A stretch of 64,000 bases of DNA from Poecilobothrus nobilitatus (GCA_947095535.1 OX352772.1:38149445-38213444), one strand, 5' to 3'; positions 1-12,866 are shown, counted from the first letter of the stretch. Translations and numbers: made by a program. Notes: generated from the sequence alone by a model not told the origin.

Positions 1-204
1 ATATTTAATGTGTGTCTATACTCTATATATTATTATTTCATTTATTATCAGTATAAATTTATTGTTTGCAAATAATTTCAACCCAACGACTCAAGTTATA
101 TAGCTTAATTAGGACGATAATTTACTGAAATTAAACACTTGTTCCTCTTTAAATAAACTTTTGGGACTTTAACCACTATCCTATATCCAGTTATTCTAAA
201 TCGA

Positions 205-550
205 ATTAGATTAGATTATTATTATTTAAGTAACACTGTGTTTGTAACACTGTGCCCTTTTGATGTAAATATGATGCACCACCTCTTACTACGTGTTGTG
301 GATTTTGCTTTCGCTTATAGTATTTATTTCAGCCTCATTGTCATTAAGAAACTAGAGATCTGTAGAACGTTTATTGCTGGTAGTTTATTTTCAATAAAGA
401 TTGGTTGTTCCTATATGCACCCATCTTGCTCAGAGTAAAGCTCCTCAGTTTTTCAGTATGTGTTGTAGCGCCTCTTCTTCTTATTCTCTATTCTTATTTT
501 CTTTAAGTACTTCTTTAGGCGGCAGTGTCCCTACAGAAATCCTGTTAGTT
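205..550 (-). pseudogene. I/LOA-like non-LTR retrotransposon, 3' end remnant
   Basis: On the minus strand the region reads LTGFL, a stop, then GHCRLKKYLKKI, the conserved LTG..GHC.L..HL.KIG stretch that follows RNase H in I- and LOA-like elements. It then decays and ends in the tail AATCTAATCTAA (near 205-220). Nucleotide similarity to 4672-5005 continues over the full length, for example CTCTTACTACGTGTTGTGGATTT against CTCTTACTATGTGTTGTGAATTT. Broken by stops and indels. Confidence 0.7.
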
Positions 551-693
551 TTCTTAAATTTTCTTAATTAAATGCATTCTTTTTATTTTTATCTAGTTTT
601 AATTTCTTTGTTTTTTATTTTTGCTTACTAACTTTAAGAAAACAGTCGACTTCTTATAAGAACTTTTTATTAATGCCACCTTATATTTAAATC

Positions 694-1082
694 TTATGGC
701 GTAGTGGTTAAGTCGCCAACCTTTCAATCGGAGGGTCTTGGGTTCAAACCTCTGTCAGGTCATATAAATAAAAAATATGTAGTAATTTCATACCGTAATA
801 ATTTATATCGTATAATTAATAATAATAATTGTAATAATAATAGTTGCTACAGTAGAGCTATCTTTGATTATATCATGCAGGAAGGTGTTATATACTACTG
901 CACGTTGTAATCCAGTGATGGCCTTGACTCTGTAGTAAAATAATAATAATATTAATAAGAATACTAATACTAATACCAATACTAATAGCTGCTTCAATAA
1001 TTACCTCATGCAGTAAGATGTTATATACTACAGCGTATTGTAACTGTTGTAACGGCTATAGTCAAAATAGTAATAATAATAG
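694..1082 (+). mobile_element. tRNA-derived SINE, family C, with duplicated tail
   Basis: Head TATGGCGTAGTGGTTAAGTCGCC and B box GGTTCAAACC (741-750) resemble a tRNA. The body (ATATCGTATAATTAATAAT) is followed by two tandem tail units at about 837-950 and 980-1082, each with TAGYTGCT...TCATGCAGKAAG-TGTTATATACTAC and separated by (TAA)n. No clear target duplication. Confidence 0.7.
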
Positions 1083-1265
1083 ACGGATTCATTGTTTCCT
1101 TACAGTCCCACTGCCGATTCAATGTTTCCGCATCCATTTCCTTTCCTTTCCTATCCCTACTTCCTAGCCAATAAGGGTTTCATCCCATTATATTGTCTAA
1201 AGGGGGAGATGGGTTTAGTCACTAATAATCTGACACTACCAAAGGGAAATTCTTGATGTCTTTAG
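1083..1265. repeat. Less AT-rich unassigned block after the family-C SINE
   Basis: GATTCATTGTTTCC and GATTCAATGTTTCC occur 30 bases apart, followed by CATTTCCTTTCCTTTCC. Looks like repeat-derived sequence attached to the SINE tail; not recognised. Confidence 0.25.
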
Positions 1266-2389
1266 AAGATTCCGTCCTTCCTTAGAAAAGAAAAAATGTA
1301 TAGATAAAAATTTACAAAAAAAATCAGTAGATTCGGTAATTAACATATCATTAAGTTAAGATTGATTTAAATATAAACTAAGAAAAAATATTTAAATTAA
1401 TAGAACAAGATAAACAAATTTGGGTGAGATTTTAAAAGTTCATAGCATATATTATTTCTTCAACTGGTGTACTTAACATAGTGAACAAAGTGTTGCATAA
1501 CTCATTATATCCCTACTATACCAATCTTTTTCGATGATTTTTCCTATCAAAATAAAAATGTTTAAAAAGATTTGTAAAAGTAATAGTACAAATAGAACAA
1601 TAAATTTCGGTATATACAATAAATCCATTTACCAAAATCAATTTACCAAAAATCATTTTAAAAACCTTTCTACATATATGACAACGACATTATTATTTTT
1701 TTATTTTGCTCTAAAAAAAAATTCAATAGACAATTAATTATCTTTGTTCAAAATTATCATTCACAAACATTTATTGAAAATTTAAATAAAATTAAGTAAT
1801 AATATTATTTATGAACATTTTTACACAAAAAAAAAAAATAAAAATCTATTTTGTCATTCATTTTCTTTTATTGGTTTTTCTATTAATGGAAAATATTCAA
1901 ATCTATTGTTCTATCTAGGCAAAATTAGTAGGTGGTGATTTTGAAAATAAATGATAATAAGAGAAATTCTTAATATAATTAACAAATAATCAAATAATAA
2001 AATAAATAAGTAAAAATAATCAATATTTTAAAAAATTTTAATACACATACATATCTACATACATATATAAAATTAAAATATATAATTAATTAAAATTGTT
2101 GTATACTAAGGATTTTCTAAATTATTGTTTTTAAACGTATATACGATACGATATAAAAAAACTGAATATGTTATTATTTACCATATTATGTATATAGAAA
2201 GTGATATGTAATTATATACTTTTTACTTGTTTTAGAACATAATATTAAATGAAAATCTTTTGTATATATATAATCTTTTGTCTATGCACTATAATTGGAC
2301 TAATTATGATATATCTTTTATGTGAAATATCCTATTCAGGATACTTAATTATATTTGAAGATTTTTGTCTATATGTAATAATGTTTTAT

Positions 2390-2888
2390 AGGTGCGAGGT
2401 CATAAAGCCATAGGTCATAAAACCAAATCTCAGGTTTGAACTTTGCTCATGTCTGAACTTTATCGATTTTAGAGGTTTCGCGAGACCCACAATCGGAGTG
2501 CCAAATTTCAAGTCTCTTGAATTTGTAGTTTTATCTGAATTGAAAAGTGTGACGCAGACGCAGTCAAAACAATTTTATTATTTTTGGAATAGACTAGATA
2601 TATAACTATATATATCCGAGATTCTGAATAAGAAGGGATTTAAGGAGTTCGTTTCAAAATTATGTTTCCAATAATTAGTTTAGTGGGTGTTTGGAGACGA
2701 TAGCCTTATAATATCTATAAAAAAAAAATTAAGATGGATATTAGATTTTTAAGTTGGTTTTAAGATTTTTTTTTAAACTAGTTTTAATCGAATGAGAAAT
2801 AAAGCCATATTAAGAATATGACTCATTTGAATGGATCATAAAGCCATAAAGCCATATATTCGAAATATGGCTTTGTGACATACCACCT
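2390..2888. mobile_element. MITE-like element with terminal inverted repeats and 9-bp target duplication
   Basis: Left end AGGTGCGAGGTCATAAAGCC and right end reading, on the opposite strand, AGGTGGTATGTCACAAAGCC: inverted repeats of about 23 bases with a few mismatches. It is flanked by a perfect direct repeat ATGTTTTAT at 2381-2389 and 2889-2897. Length 499 bases, no coding capacity. The internal ends carry extra CATAAAGCCATA copies. A 9-base duplication is typical of Mutator-like elements and also seen in some Merlin elements, so the superfamily is a guess. Confidence 0.8.
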
Positions 2889-4671
2889 ATGTTTTATTGG
2901 TGTTTTGCATAGACTGAATCTATAATAAAATTAATTAAAAGTATAGACTAGATAATGACATTAATGAAACTAAATTGTTTTTATTTATTTTTTTAAATAA
3001 ATTTTAGATGAAAATTGTTTGCATATTAATCATATTGTTATTTTGTTAAATTCTTCTTGTAAACAAAACAAATTTTAAAATCTGATATTTTATAATCTAA
3101 GTTTAAATTTAAATGTAGTTAAGCTGAACATACAGTTTAAGCTTGTTGAGTTAAATAATATTTCATTTTTCCTCTATATCAATACAATTTTTTTCCCTCA
3201 TTTAAGTAAACTAAGGCTTTAAAAAGGATTTTCAAAATTTTATCATTTTTATTTTGTTTTAATTTAAAATTTAAAAATAATAACAACGAATCTACATGAC
3301 TTATATTTATATTACTTATTCTACCATTCATATTTTAAAAGCTACAATTACCTGGTGAATGACGTTGGGTTTGCCCAGAATATTGGTAAGGCATAGGTGC
3401 CTAGCGAGTGGCGATGGATGAAACATGCATAGAATATAGGAATGAAATTTTTTCCTTACATTTTAAAAACCCCAATACTCAGCAATTTATTTCATCAGTA
3501 CCTTCAGGAAATTTGAAATTTTGACAAGGATAACTATTATGTATTCAATTTTAATGTTTTTACTGACTTTGAAACATCACAGAAATCACCAGCTTCAAAA
3601 AGAATTTCACTATACTAACATAAATATACATTTAACTGATATATAAAATATAATTCCTACAATACAAAAGTAACCTACTATGTAAATTCTAATATGTAAT
3701 ATAAAATAATTAACACCCTTATTCTGAATTCTATAGTAGATTTTCACCGACATATTCATTATGACACCACTAAAAAATGTTTAGTTATTATGAATTCTAT
3801 ATTATTTATTAAAATCTTTTTTCCATTTCTTAAGGACATAATTTGGTGAATACTTTATTAAGGACATTTTGTGGATTCATTGTAGTTTGATACAGTTGCT
3901 GTAAAAGAAGAAGAAAATAATCAAAGAAATTTAAGATTAAAAAGGAAAATTCCTTAAGACTTCTAAAAAATCCTTTTATTTTAAATGATAGATGTACCGG
4001 AAATGATTTTGTCGTAACAAATGCACAATGAACTTTTATTATGACAATATTAAAAATAAATTATTTAAAAATTAAGTAATATATTCATATAATAAATCTA
4101 ATATTGAAATATTTATATAATATTTTTCTTAAATACCAACAATGGTTTTTCTTTTATACAAAAAATGAACAACCATTTAACACAAAATAAGAAATTTTTT
4201 AATTTAATTTTAACATGAACTTTAATAAATTTTAAAATTTTTATCTAAAATTTTTATGAGATTAAAATTTATGAATAAAAATTTATATAATGTAAAAATT
4301 AATAAAGTTATAAAAAATAAAGCGATAAAAAATTTAATAACCTAAATTAATATTTTGCAATAAAATTTTATAGATATGAGATATAAAAAAAAAAAAGCAT
4401 AAGAATTTTTTATTTTAAAATAAATGAATTAAAACTTATATAATTGTATAATGCTTGAAATATTTTAATGTAGAATTTTTTAATAAATTAATAAATCAAA
4501 TTTAGTGATTTTATTATTTTATAACTATATTTATAGTTTCAAAGTTTCATTTATCAAATATTTAAAAAAATGTGTTTTGATTAAGAGTATCTGTATCTGA
4601 AATGAAATGAAAGCGCAAAACTTATAAATCATATACATGATTATATATAAACCATAAAGATTCGTTCAATA

Positions 4672-5005
4672 AGAGTTAGATTAGATTAATGTAGACTTTT
4701 AATGTAGATCTTTTTGTATCTGCCCTCTTACTATGTGTTGTGAATTTGATCTTAACTTACAATACTTCTGTCAACTCTACTGCCACTAAAAAATTAAAAA
4801 TCTATAGAGCAAAGATATATGCAAAGCAAAATACTTTTAAATGCACATATCTTTCTCGAAGTAAAGCCCCACAGTATTTTAAGTATGTATCCTGAAGTTA
4901 AATCTTCATCTTGACAGAATCTACATGTATTGCCATTCTCTATTACAATTTTCTTAAAGTGGCTTTTTAGCCGTTCCCTTTAGTTCCGACAGAGTTTTTA
5001 GTTTC
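4672..5005 (-). pseudogene. I/LOA-like non-LTR retrotransposon, 3' end remnant with CRFC motif
   Basis: The minus-strand reading RLKSHFKKIVIENG then NTCRFCQDED matches the zinc-binding tail downstream of RNase H in I/LOA-type elements. The following HIL..C part is degraded (GYILKILWG). The element ends in the same AATCTAATCTAA tail as the copy at 205. 5'-truncated. Confidence 0.7.
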
Positions 5006-5827
5006 CCGTTTAATTTTTATTCTTATAATAATATAATTTAGATTTGTCTGATGTCTTCAACAAACTTAAGCAAACAGATCTGTCCTATTGTATATAAGTA
5101 ATACACCAGTAAAAAAAAAAACAGTGTTTTATATACAATCAATAAAAAAAAAATTTTTTTTAATATAACACATTTTATTTATTTAAAAACAAAAATTTTA
5201 AACTTAATCATTAAAAAATGAATTGTCAGTACTAGTTTTTTTTTTATTAATGCAGTATCGTAAATTAAAAAGCATTATTTATTTATTTATTATTATATAA
5301 CGCAATGCAACGAACCCGCATTATGAATTTTTTTTAAAAAAAGAAGTTAAAAAAAAATTAATAAATTTTCAATGCCAATGAATTATTTTTTATTACATTT
5401 TTCATTAAATTCCTATAATTATAGATATAATTTATTTATGATAATATAATCTAAATTTTCAAATTATTTTATTTATACATAGGTATTAAATAAATAAATT
5501 ATTAACTGTTTATATTTTATTGAACAAGTGCTTCATTTTATTAATATTAATATCATTAAATTCGCAAAAAATATTTCCTATTATAGTTTAATTATACGTT
5601 TCTGCTATTGTTTTAGCTGGTTATAGTAAAGTTCTTTAAAATAAAATGACTACGAAATGACTACGAAATTTTATAAAAAATTTCTCAATAAAACTATAAG
5701 TATACCTTACATAAAAGTGAGAAAATATGGAGTAATGACTTTGCCAGCTCTTAAACAACTTGTACTAAAATGGTTTACTGATGGTTCAAAAACATCAACA
5801 GGATAACTGTCTCTGAAACACAAGTAG

Positions 5828-5960
5828 GTAGGTAAGGTGATGATCTTCACGAAGCTGCGCCACTACACACTATTACCCGCACTAGGATAGGCCACTTTGT
5901 TCCCACTTCACTAGAAGTACAAGTACCAGACCAGAAACCAATGTACTAAGAATCTTTGGC
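5828..5960. repeat. Less AT-rich block, possible retrotransposon 3' end
   Basis: GGTAGGTAGGTAAGGTGATG followed by CTTCACGAAGCTGCGCCACT. The composition is clearly unlike its surroundings and GTAGGTAGG repeats at one edge suggest the simple tail of a minus-strand retroelement. No coding match recognised. Confidence 0.3.
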
Positions 5961-6099
5961 GAAATTTCCTTTTGTATTTTAAGTTAAATTGTATACAATC
6001 AAAAGATGCGTACAATGCAATCTTAAATAATATAGAAATAGAGAATTATTAATTCTATTAGGCAGTCAAGCAATCATCATAACGACAATAAAAGCAAGG

Positions 6100-6610
6100 T
6101 ACTAAAATTTGGTTGTTATTTTTTGTGAGTGCTTAGTGAAACTAAAATGCTTAGGAAAAAATTATCAAGTAGCCTGGACATTTAGCAATTGACAGAAATT
6201 AGTATACGAATCGACTTACAAATGAAGAACCTGGAATTACCTTTACCGGTCCCAAACAACTTTCTCACATTACTAAGCACAAATAAGAGAAGCACTTAAA
6301 ATAGAAGAGGAAAACTGTATGAGCAAAATATAAAGTATGAAAATCATGTCTCATAAAAAATCTAAAAAGCTTTTCAGAAACTACAACTCGAAAAGATATA
6401 AATTAAAGATCCAGTAAAAAGAAACTGAGAATTCTAATAGGCTTTCTGTCGGGGCATTTAATATACTGTCCACTTACTGTCCACTGAAAGGGGCACTTAA
6501 ATAAAATTGGAACATACAATGACGGTATATCTAAATGCTATCAAGAAAATAAGATTTTCCAGATAGCATTCTCAAAAACTGCAGAGCTTTCTCAGATACT
6601 GCTTTACTGA
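6100..6610 (+). pseudogene. I/LOA-like non-LTR retrotransposon, RNase H tail remnant, plus strand
   Basis: Fragments in shifting frames read KLFRNYNSKRYKLKIQ, then LIGFLSGH, then KGHLNKIG, in the order found in I/LOA-like ORF2 tails. Stops and frameshifts throughout. The strand is opposite to the copies at 205 and 4672. Confidence 0.6.
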
Positions 6611-7614
6611 AAATAAATTACCGACAATAAACCGCTAATTAAAATTTTTTAATATTAGCTTATTATTATTTATTACTTACTGATTTGTTGGATAACATTA
6701 ACCAAAATTTTTTAAGTCATTTTAAGCCATTTCAATTCTTATCATATCGAAATAATTTAAATTAAACTTTTAAGTAGAACATATTATGTACAAAAATTTT
6801 AAACTTGGTGAAAACATTAAATTAATATCTTTGGAATACATTAGTATCAATATTTTGATGTTAAATTTTTAAATTAACCATCTAAAATTTGCTATAAAAA
6901 ATTATCTGAAAATTGAACTAAAATAATATGAAATTAAAAAAAAAATTAAAAAACTGTAATAATCCAGCGGAGATGGAGAATATAAAAAATATATATAATT
7001 TATACTTTATTTGAAATTCTTTAGTCCTCGACCGGACAATATAATTTTAATTGTCGTTAATTAATTATTTTTATAACAAAATCTAAAATATTAAAATAAT
7101 TTTCTTTCTTTTTACCTTTTTTTTCAATTTCCCGTATTACAGACTTTTTTTTTATCATTGCTGTTCTAGTTTAACAATTTCTTTTTTTTTTTTTGTGCTT
7201 TTAAAGAAAAAATTCTGAATGAAAAATACTGTTTTTATAACATTATTATTCTCATTCTTCTTTTGTTAACATAAATTTTTTTTTCTCCCGTATTCTGTAT
7301 TCATTTGCAATGTTATCTACAGATTATAAAATATTAGCGGATTGTTTGAAGATTTCCAGATTCAATTATGAAAAAAATGTGAAATAATACCGCTTTTTTT
7401 TTTTTTTTTTGAATTTTATTGTTATCATGACATCGTTATTGTTCTTATAATTAATTTTTATTGTATTATCATAGAGCCTCTTAAAACTCTCAACATTCAT
7501 AATAATTTTAGATAATAGATATATTAAAATATAAAAACATTTTGCATTATATTCATTTTTGTCATTATATAAGTAACAATAACCTAAATATTTTACTGAA
7601 CAAAAACGATTTCA

Positions 7615-7779
7615 TAAAAGTTAGGCACATGTCTTATTAATTGAGGGAGTGCGGGTTCAAATCCTGCACAGATAGCAAAGTTTTATTAATTGAAAACAAA
7701 TCTCCTTTGCTGCAAAATATAGTGTAAATATATAATATAAACAAAATATATAAAATTATTGTATAATTTAATAGCAGTA
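7615..7779 (+). mobile_element. Older family-B-like SINE, left part, split by a younger SINE
   Basis: A diverged relative of family B: the end of the A-box region (GTTAGGCACATGTCTTATTAATTGAGGGAG), B box GGTTCAAATCC, then GCAAAG/CTTTGC (7675-7680 with 7705-7710) at the place of the GTCGTAAG/CTTACGAC stem, then the family body. The right part resumes at 8068 after the younger insertion. Confidence 0.75.
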
Positions 7780-8056
7780 GGGGCTTCGGTAGCCTAGTGG
7801 GTAGGCGTGTAGCGTATTAACCGAAGGAGTGTGGGTTCGATCCCCGTACAGGTCGTAAGTGTTTTTTCTTTATACATACCCCCCTTACGACCAAATATAA
7901 TGTAAATATATAGTATATAATATAAACAAAATAAATAATATTAGTATATAATTTAATAATAGTATAAAAACCTATAATGGCCTTGGTAGCCGATGGTTCA
8001 ATAATATTGCATTACATTTATGTATGTAATATTAATATAAATAAATAAATAAACAA
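7780..8056 (+). mobile_element. tRNA-derived SINE, family B, full copy inserted in an older SINE
   Basis: 277 bases flanked by the perfect 11-base duplication TAATAGCAGTA (7769-7779 and 8057-8067). Head: GGCTTCGGTAGCCTAGTGGGTAGGCGTG with B box GGTTCGATCCC (7834-7844). Paired segments: CTTCGGT (7784-7790) with ACCGAAG (7820-7826), and GGTCGTAAG (7851-7859) with CTTACGACC (7884-7892). The tail is (ATAA)n-like. Nearly identical to the copy at 42943. Confidence 0.92.
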
Positions 8057-8067
8057 TAATAGCAGTA

Positions 8068-8126
8068 TTCAACCTATAATTCAAGCCTTGTAGCCGATGG
8101 TTTTGTAATATTAATATAAATAATTA
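8068..8126 (+). mobile_element. Older family-B-like SINE, right part
   Basis: TTCAACCTATAATTCAAGCC through GTAGCCGATGG and TATTAATATAAATAA continues the body interrupted at 7779, in the same order as the full family-B tail. Confidence 0.75.
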
Positions 8127-8127
8127 A

Positions 8128-8270
8128 ATGCAAAACCTCAGTATCAAATGGTTAAGCACTAGACGTATTAATCGAGAGAATTCCGATTCAAAAATTTAAA
8201 ACTAAAATTACTAAAAAAAGTAACATATTATTCGGCCTTAGTAGTCAATGATGTTAGTAATATTGCATAA
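8128..8270 (+). mobile_element. Third, strongly decayed SINE copy
   Basis: ACCTCAGTATCAAATGGTTAAGC followed by TATTAATCGAGAG and a decayed B box CCGATTCAAAA, then TCGGCCTTAGTAGTCAATG...GTAATATTGCA, which matches the family-B tail. Confidence 0.55.
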
Positions 8271-10079
8271 TCTTGTGTCTTAACCTATTAAAAATTAAAT
8301 GAAATTTTAAACAAATGAACAATTCTATTAAAATCAATGAAGGAAACGAATAATGTGTAAATAGATAAATTTAGAATTCACCATTCTTCTATGAATTGTT
8401 ATTGCCCCAAACCTTACAGTACTTCCCTTTGATTTTCTAAATGTTTCAGCACGTTAAAAATTCCCAAAAAGAAAAAAAAAAGATTCCAACCTAAAACAAA
8501 ATATTTATTTTTTATAACTGAATAAAAACATCAAAAGGAACCAATAAATAGGGTAAAGTAATTTTTTCTTGACTTTACGAAAATATTAGGTAAGGTAAAT
8601 TGTCTTTGAATGGCAATTGTAATAAATACTATTGCATATCAATTGCTATATTTTGTCTTTAACTTCATCTAATACTAGCTTAATACCAACATTAAGTTAT
8701 TGTTGTAAAGTACTTATACTTCCGTAATTCGTATTATTTTACACTTGTTATATTTCTTTGACTAGTTCAATTTTCATGATACATGCGGAAAGATGTAATT
8801 TACCTTATGAAACTTATTCTATCAAAATATATTTTATGGTATTCCTCGTAAATACCTTTGAAACCTTGTAAATTTTACCTTGGAAATGACTACGTCATGA
8901 CATTCTACCCAATGTTACCTGGTGATTAAATCGCTTGTATTTATTTTAGAAAAGGGGAATATAATAAATAAAATTATTCAAAAAATAATAAAAAACAAAT
9001 GTTTTTTTTTTTCCTTTTTAACATCCTCCAGGAAATGGTTATGAGTTTTAATATTAAAAAAACTGAAAATGACCATTTTCTAGATTTTTTTCTAAAATAA
9101 AATAAACACAAAAGAGAAATAAAAAACAAAGGAGTGGAAAATAGAAGAAAAAAAATAAAAAAACGTTTACAAGCTTTTAAACAGGGAAAACAATTAAAGG
9201 TTTTTTAACTCTCTGGCAATTAAGAAGATGAAGAGGAAAATTTTTAACTTATTTATGCTTTTATATACGGGAAATCTCAATTATTATATCTGAGTAAGAC
9301 CTTATTGTCAATTTTCATATATGACGTACATCACAATCACTTGATCACTCTAAAAATAACAAATATTTTTTAGTAAAAATAAAACAATTTTAATTGAGAG
9401 AAAAACGGAACAATTATTTAGAATAAAATTAGACTTTTCAAATCTTAATTTTTATATTTAACAACAATAAAATATAAACTCGTAAGAAAAATAATTTCCA
9501 AGGAGATCGCCCCTATAGAAAAAAATTAACTTATTAAAGACAAAAACGCAAATACTTTTTGACGGGATGAAAAATGGTGTTTGAGGATCGTAAATTGTAA
9601 TTTCTTACTTTCATGTTTTAAAAATGTCCTTAATAATACGATTTCCTTGAATTTTAATTATAATTATGTATACAAAAAAGCAGAAATAATCTGCTGGTAA
9701 TTTATGTTTATTTCTTTTTACATTTTTGAAAATTTTGGACACTCTATTTTTTTTTTAAATAAACTAATTATCACTTTGACTATATATGAATGTAATGAAT
9801 TATTTGAATTTTTTTTTTTATGTTACCAAGTTCTCTTTTTACATACCATATTGTATTTCTATTTTAAAGTAAATCGGTAAATGAACCTGAATTCGATTTT
9901 TTTAAATTATTAGTTTAAATGGACATTAAATACGAAAGTTTATATTTTTAAAATAAAATTTTTAAATTTTAAAAGTTTTGAAGAACAATTTATTATAAGG
10001 CAATATAATTTCTATGCAATGGCTTCCAACTTAATTTTCTTTATTTTTAGAACTTTGTTAATTTCTCTATACATCTTTA

Positions 10080-10530
10080 AAGCATCTTATTCCACCTAAG
10101 ATGAAGTACATTTTTGACATAAATAGACGATTCCCATGCCTAATAGACTATTCTTTTCGTTTAAGTTCGTAAGAGTTATTACTGTTCCTAATATTCGTCA
10201 AAATATTGCAGCATTATCCATCTTTTATAAATATTGTATTTAGGTATAATGACATTTTTTTAATTGACTTAAAATTACTATTGTCTCCTCTCAAATAGTT
10301 CCAATGAGAGAAAGTATATAAGACTGAAAGTCCTTATTTCTACACCGTGGAAATTTCTATGTAATTTAAAACAGGTGCGTCATCAAATGCTTTTATCTCT
10401 GTCGGCAATGATTCATTTTATAATTTGCAATTATTCAAAAAGAACCTTTTAAAGTTCGTTTCCAACGTATCTTCCCACCTGTTATCCAATTTTGTTCTCC
10501 CACGTCCTCTTCCATTTATGCAAAACCTAA
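10080..10530 (-). pseudogene. Possible non-LTR C-terminal remnant
   Basis: On the minus strand GRGRGRTKLDNRWEDTLETN (about 10458-10517) resembles the RGRP..RW.D segment near the end of many non-LTR ORF2 proteins. Only this short match supports it; the rest of the block is merely less AT-rich than its surroundings. Confidence 0.3.
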
Positions 10531-11528
10531 ACTAACATTGTACAAATGAATCCTGTTCTAGAGTTTGGTTAGTGTATAAAACAAGAAAATTTGTTCCAGA
10601 ATGTAATGCTATATATGTCAATTTTTATTTTTAACCTCAACTTTTATTTTTAAATCTTGATTCTATTATTGATAATATGTTTATGTGAATGTTCTCTAAA
10701 AGTTATACAATCTATATGTTTGTGGTTCAAAATAGAAATGATTTAAATGCAAAATTGCAAAAAACAAAATAAAACCAATACCTGCTAAAGAAATTTAAAG
10801 TTCCCAATTGAAATTGAAATTTTCTAATGCACATATGCACATACAAATAAAATTGTTTTATATATATATCACAAGTAGATTTAATTTAATACAACAATAA
10901 AAAAGTTATGAAAATAATTTAAAATCCACTTATATTTTATAAAGTACATATTATATAAATCTATTCCTCCGTAAACCCTTCCTCCGTAAACCCAATTCCC
11001 ATTTTTTTGTTTTTAAATAAATATCTATAAATATTACCGCCTCATTGAATTTTGGTTTCTTTGAGATATTCCCAAAATATCAATAAATCCATACTGAATA
11101 TTATAAAGGTTATATACATAATAAAATAATGTTCTGTGGTTTAATAGGAAAATTAATTATCCAGAACTTAAATAAATCATAATTTTTAATTTTTATTTTT
11201 TTATTTTAAGAAAATTTATCTCAACCATATCATTTAAGTAAGCATATAGGAGAATTCTTACGCAATTAAATTAATTATTTTGTTTCGATTGTTTTTTTCG
11301 GTACTCTCCAAAGCAAAAAAAACTTAACAAAAGAAAAGACATTTTGCTTTAATATAAATTATTGACAAATTATAATAAAAAGCAACAGATTGTGATGATA
11401 TTCCTTAAGGTTTCCGAGAATAGAACTGGCAAATGCCAAAAAAATCTTTAAATACAAAATTATTAAAAGCAATTAAATAATAGAAAATAAATTCTCTTAA
11501 CTCTTATTTTATTACAAATCATTTTTTC

Positions 11529-11648
11529 TCACACACGTCGTAATAATAATTGCCTCTTACGACATTGACAGCTACATCTAAAAAGGAAAGGCTGCATAAT
11601 TTCCTTGTCACATTTATGTGGTAGGGGAATGAACTAAAAAAAAATCAT
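11529..11648 (+). mobile_element. 5'-truncated SINE, family A
   Basis: Begins within the region after the B box (CACACACGTCGTAATAAT...TTACGAC) and continues to the family-A tail (GGAAAGGCTGCATAATTTCC...ATTTATGTGG) and an A-run. The head with the promoter boxes is absent, as expected from incomplete reverse transcription. Confidence 0.8.
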
Positions 11649-12101
11649 TTTTAAAGTGGATATTTCAATTACTCCAAATTTTTTTTTAAAGTGGATATTT
11701 CTTTATTAAGATTTAAAAAATTTATTATATACACCCAATGTTAGAGAAAATGTATTGAATATTATTATGTACATTACAGATATATAAAAATGATATCTAT
11801 ATAACAACGAAATTTTCAATTTGTCATTGCCAACATCATTGTAAATTATTTTAATATTTATACGTCGCATCGAAAGGCACCTCATTCAGTTAGATCGATT
11901 AAAATTTTAATGTGAAATCGATCAGCAAAAAACAAATATCAAGAGATCTTATTCTTGTGGCTTAAAGAGCTATAAAACCTACATAACTTCAAATCTTTTG
12001 TTCAAGTTCGAATACTTTTGATCCTTTTGAATGTGTTTCATTCTTCTCAAATGAGATACGGACATTGAAATTTACATTGATGGTAAACACAAAAATTTCA
12101 T

Positions 12102-12281
12102 CTGAGGACCTCAGTGGCCTAGTGGGTAAGAGCTTATAAAATCCGCTGTGAACACTAAGGAAGTGTGGGTTCGAATCCTACACACGTTGTAAGAATAACT
12201 TCCCCTTGCGACATTTACCGCCATGCTTGAAAAGGAAAGGCTGTGTAATTTTCTTGTCACATTTATGTAGCAGGGAAATAA
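12102..12281 (+). mobile_element. tRNA-derived SINE, family A, full copy
   Basis: Perfect 11-base target duplication AAAAATTTCAT at 12091-12101 and 12282-12292. Same head, B box (GGTTCGAATCC) and tail as the copy at 37534. The first stem has one mismatch (CTCAGTG with CACTAAG). The third keeps pairing through G-U wobbles (GTTGTAAG with CTTGCGAC). Confidence 0.9.
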
Positions 12282-12833
12282 AAAAATTTCATATTCTTAT
12301 AATAAATCTTGAGCATTTACGATTTGTAGCCCATATTACCTTAATTAAATCTTTTTTTTTTTATGTATTAGAGTAATCAAATTCATCATCTTTGATTCTA
12401 TTTGAAATTGAATTTTCAAAATATTTAGATGGAAATCTCACTTTTGAAATTTTTCTAATAAGTACAGTATTGTAATAAAATATGTATTTGTTTTGTTTTG
12501 CAACCCTTCGTTTTCTTAAATGTCAAACAATCGTTATATACCATCAACCAATTTTTGATGACTAAAGCTCGAATATAGTTTTTTCACTTTAACATGATTG
12601 AGGCAAAAAACAAACTCTTTTCTTTATTTTATATTATTATAATTTTAAATATAAAAATCATTATAGGCATAATTTTGAACTCATAGTATATAATATGAAC
12701 ATAATATACTACATAATATATATATACCACATAATAAAATAAATGTATATCTATAAAGAAGTTCATTGTAGCATTGTTTCCTTGTTTAAGTTTAATTAAT
12801 TTTATTTGCATGAGTAATTATTTAGGTTAAACA

Positions 12834-12838
<5 letters not shown>

Positions 12839-12866
<28 letters not shown>
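12839..12866 (+). repeat. (TA)14 microsatellite
   Basis: Fourteen uninterrupted TA units, then CGTATATAAATAATATA. Confidence 0.95.
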
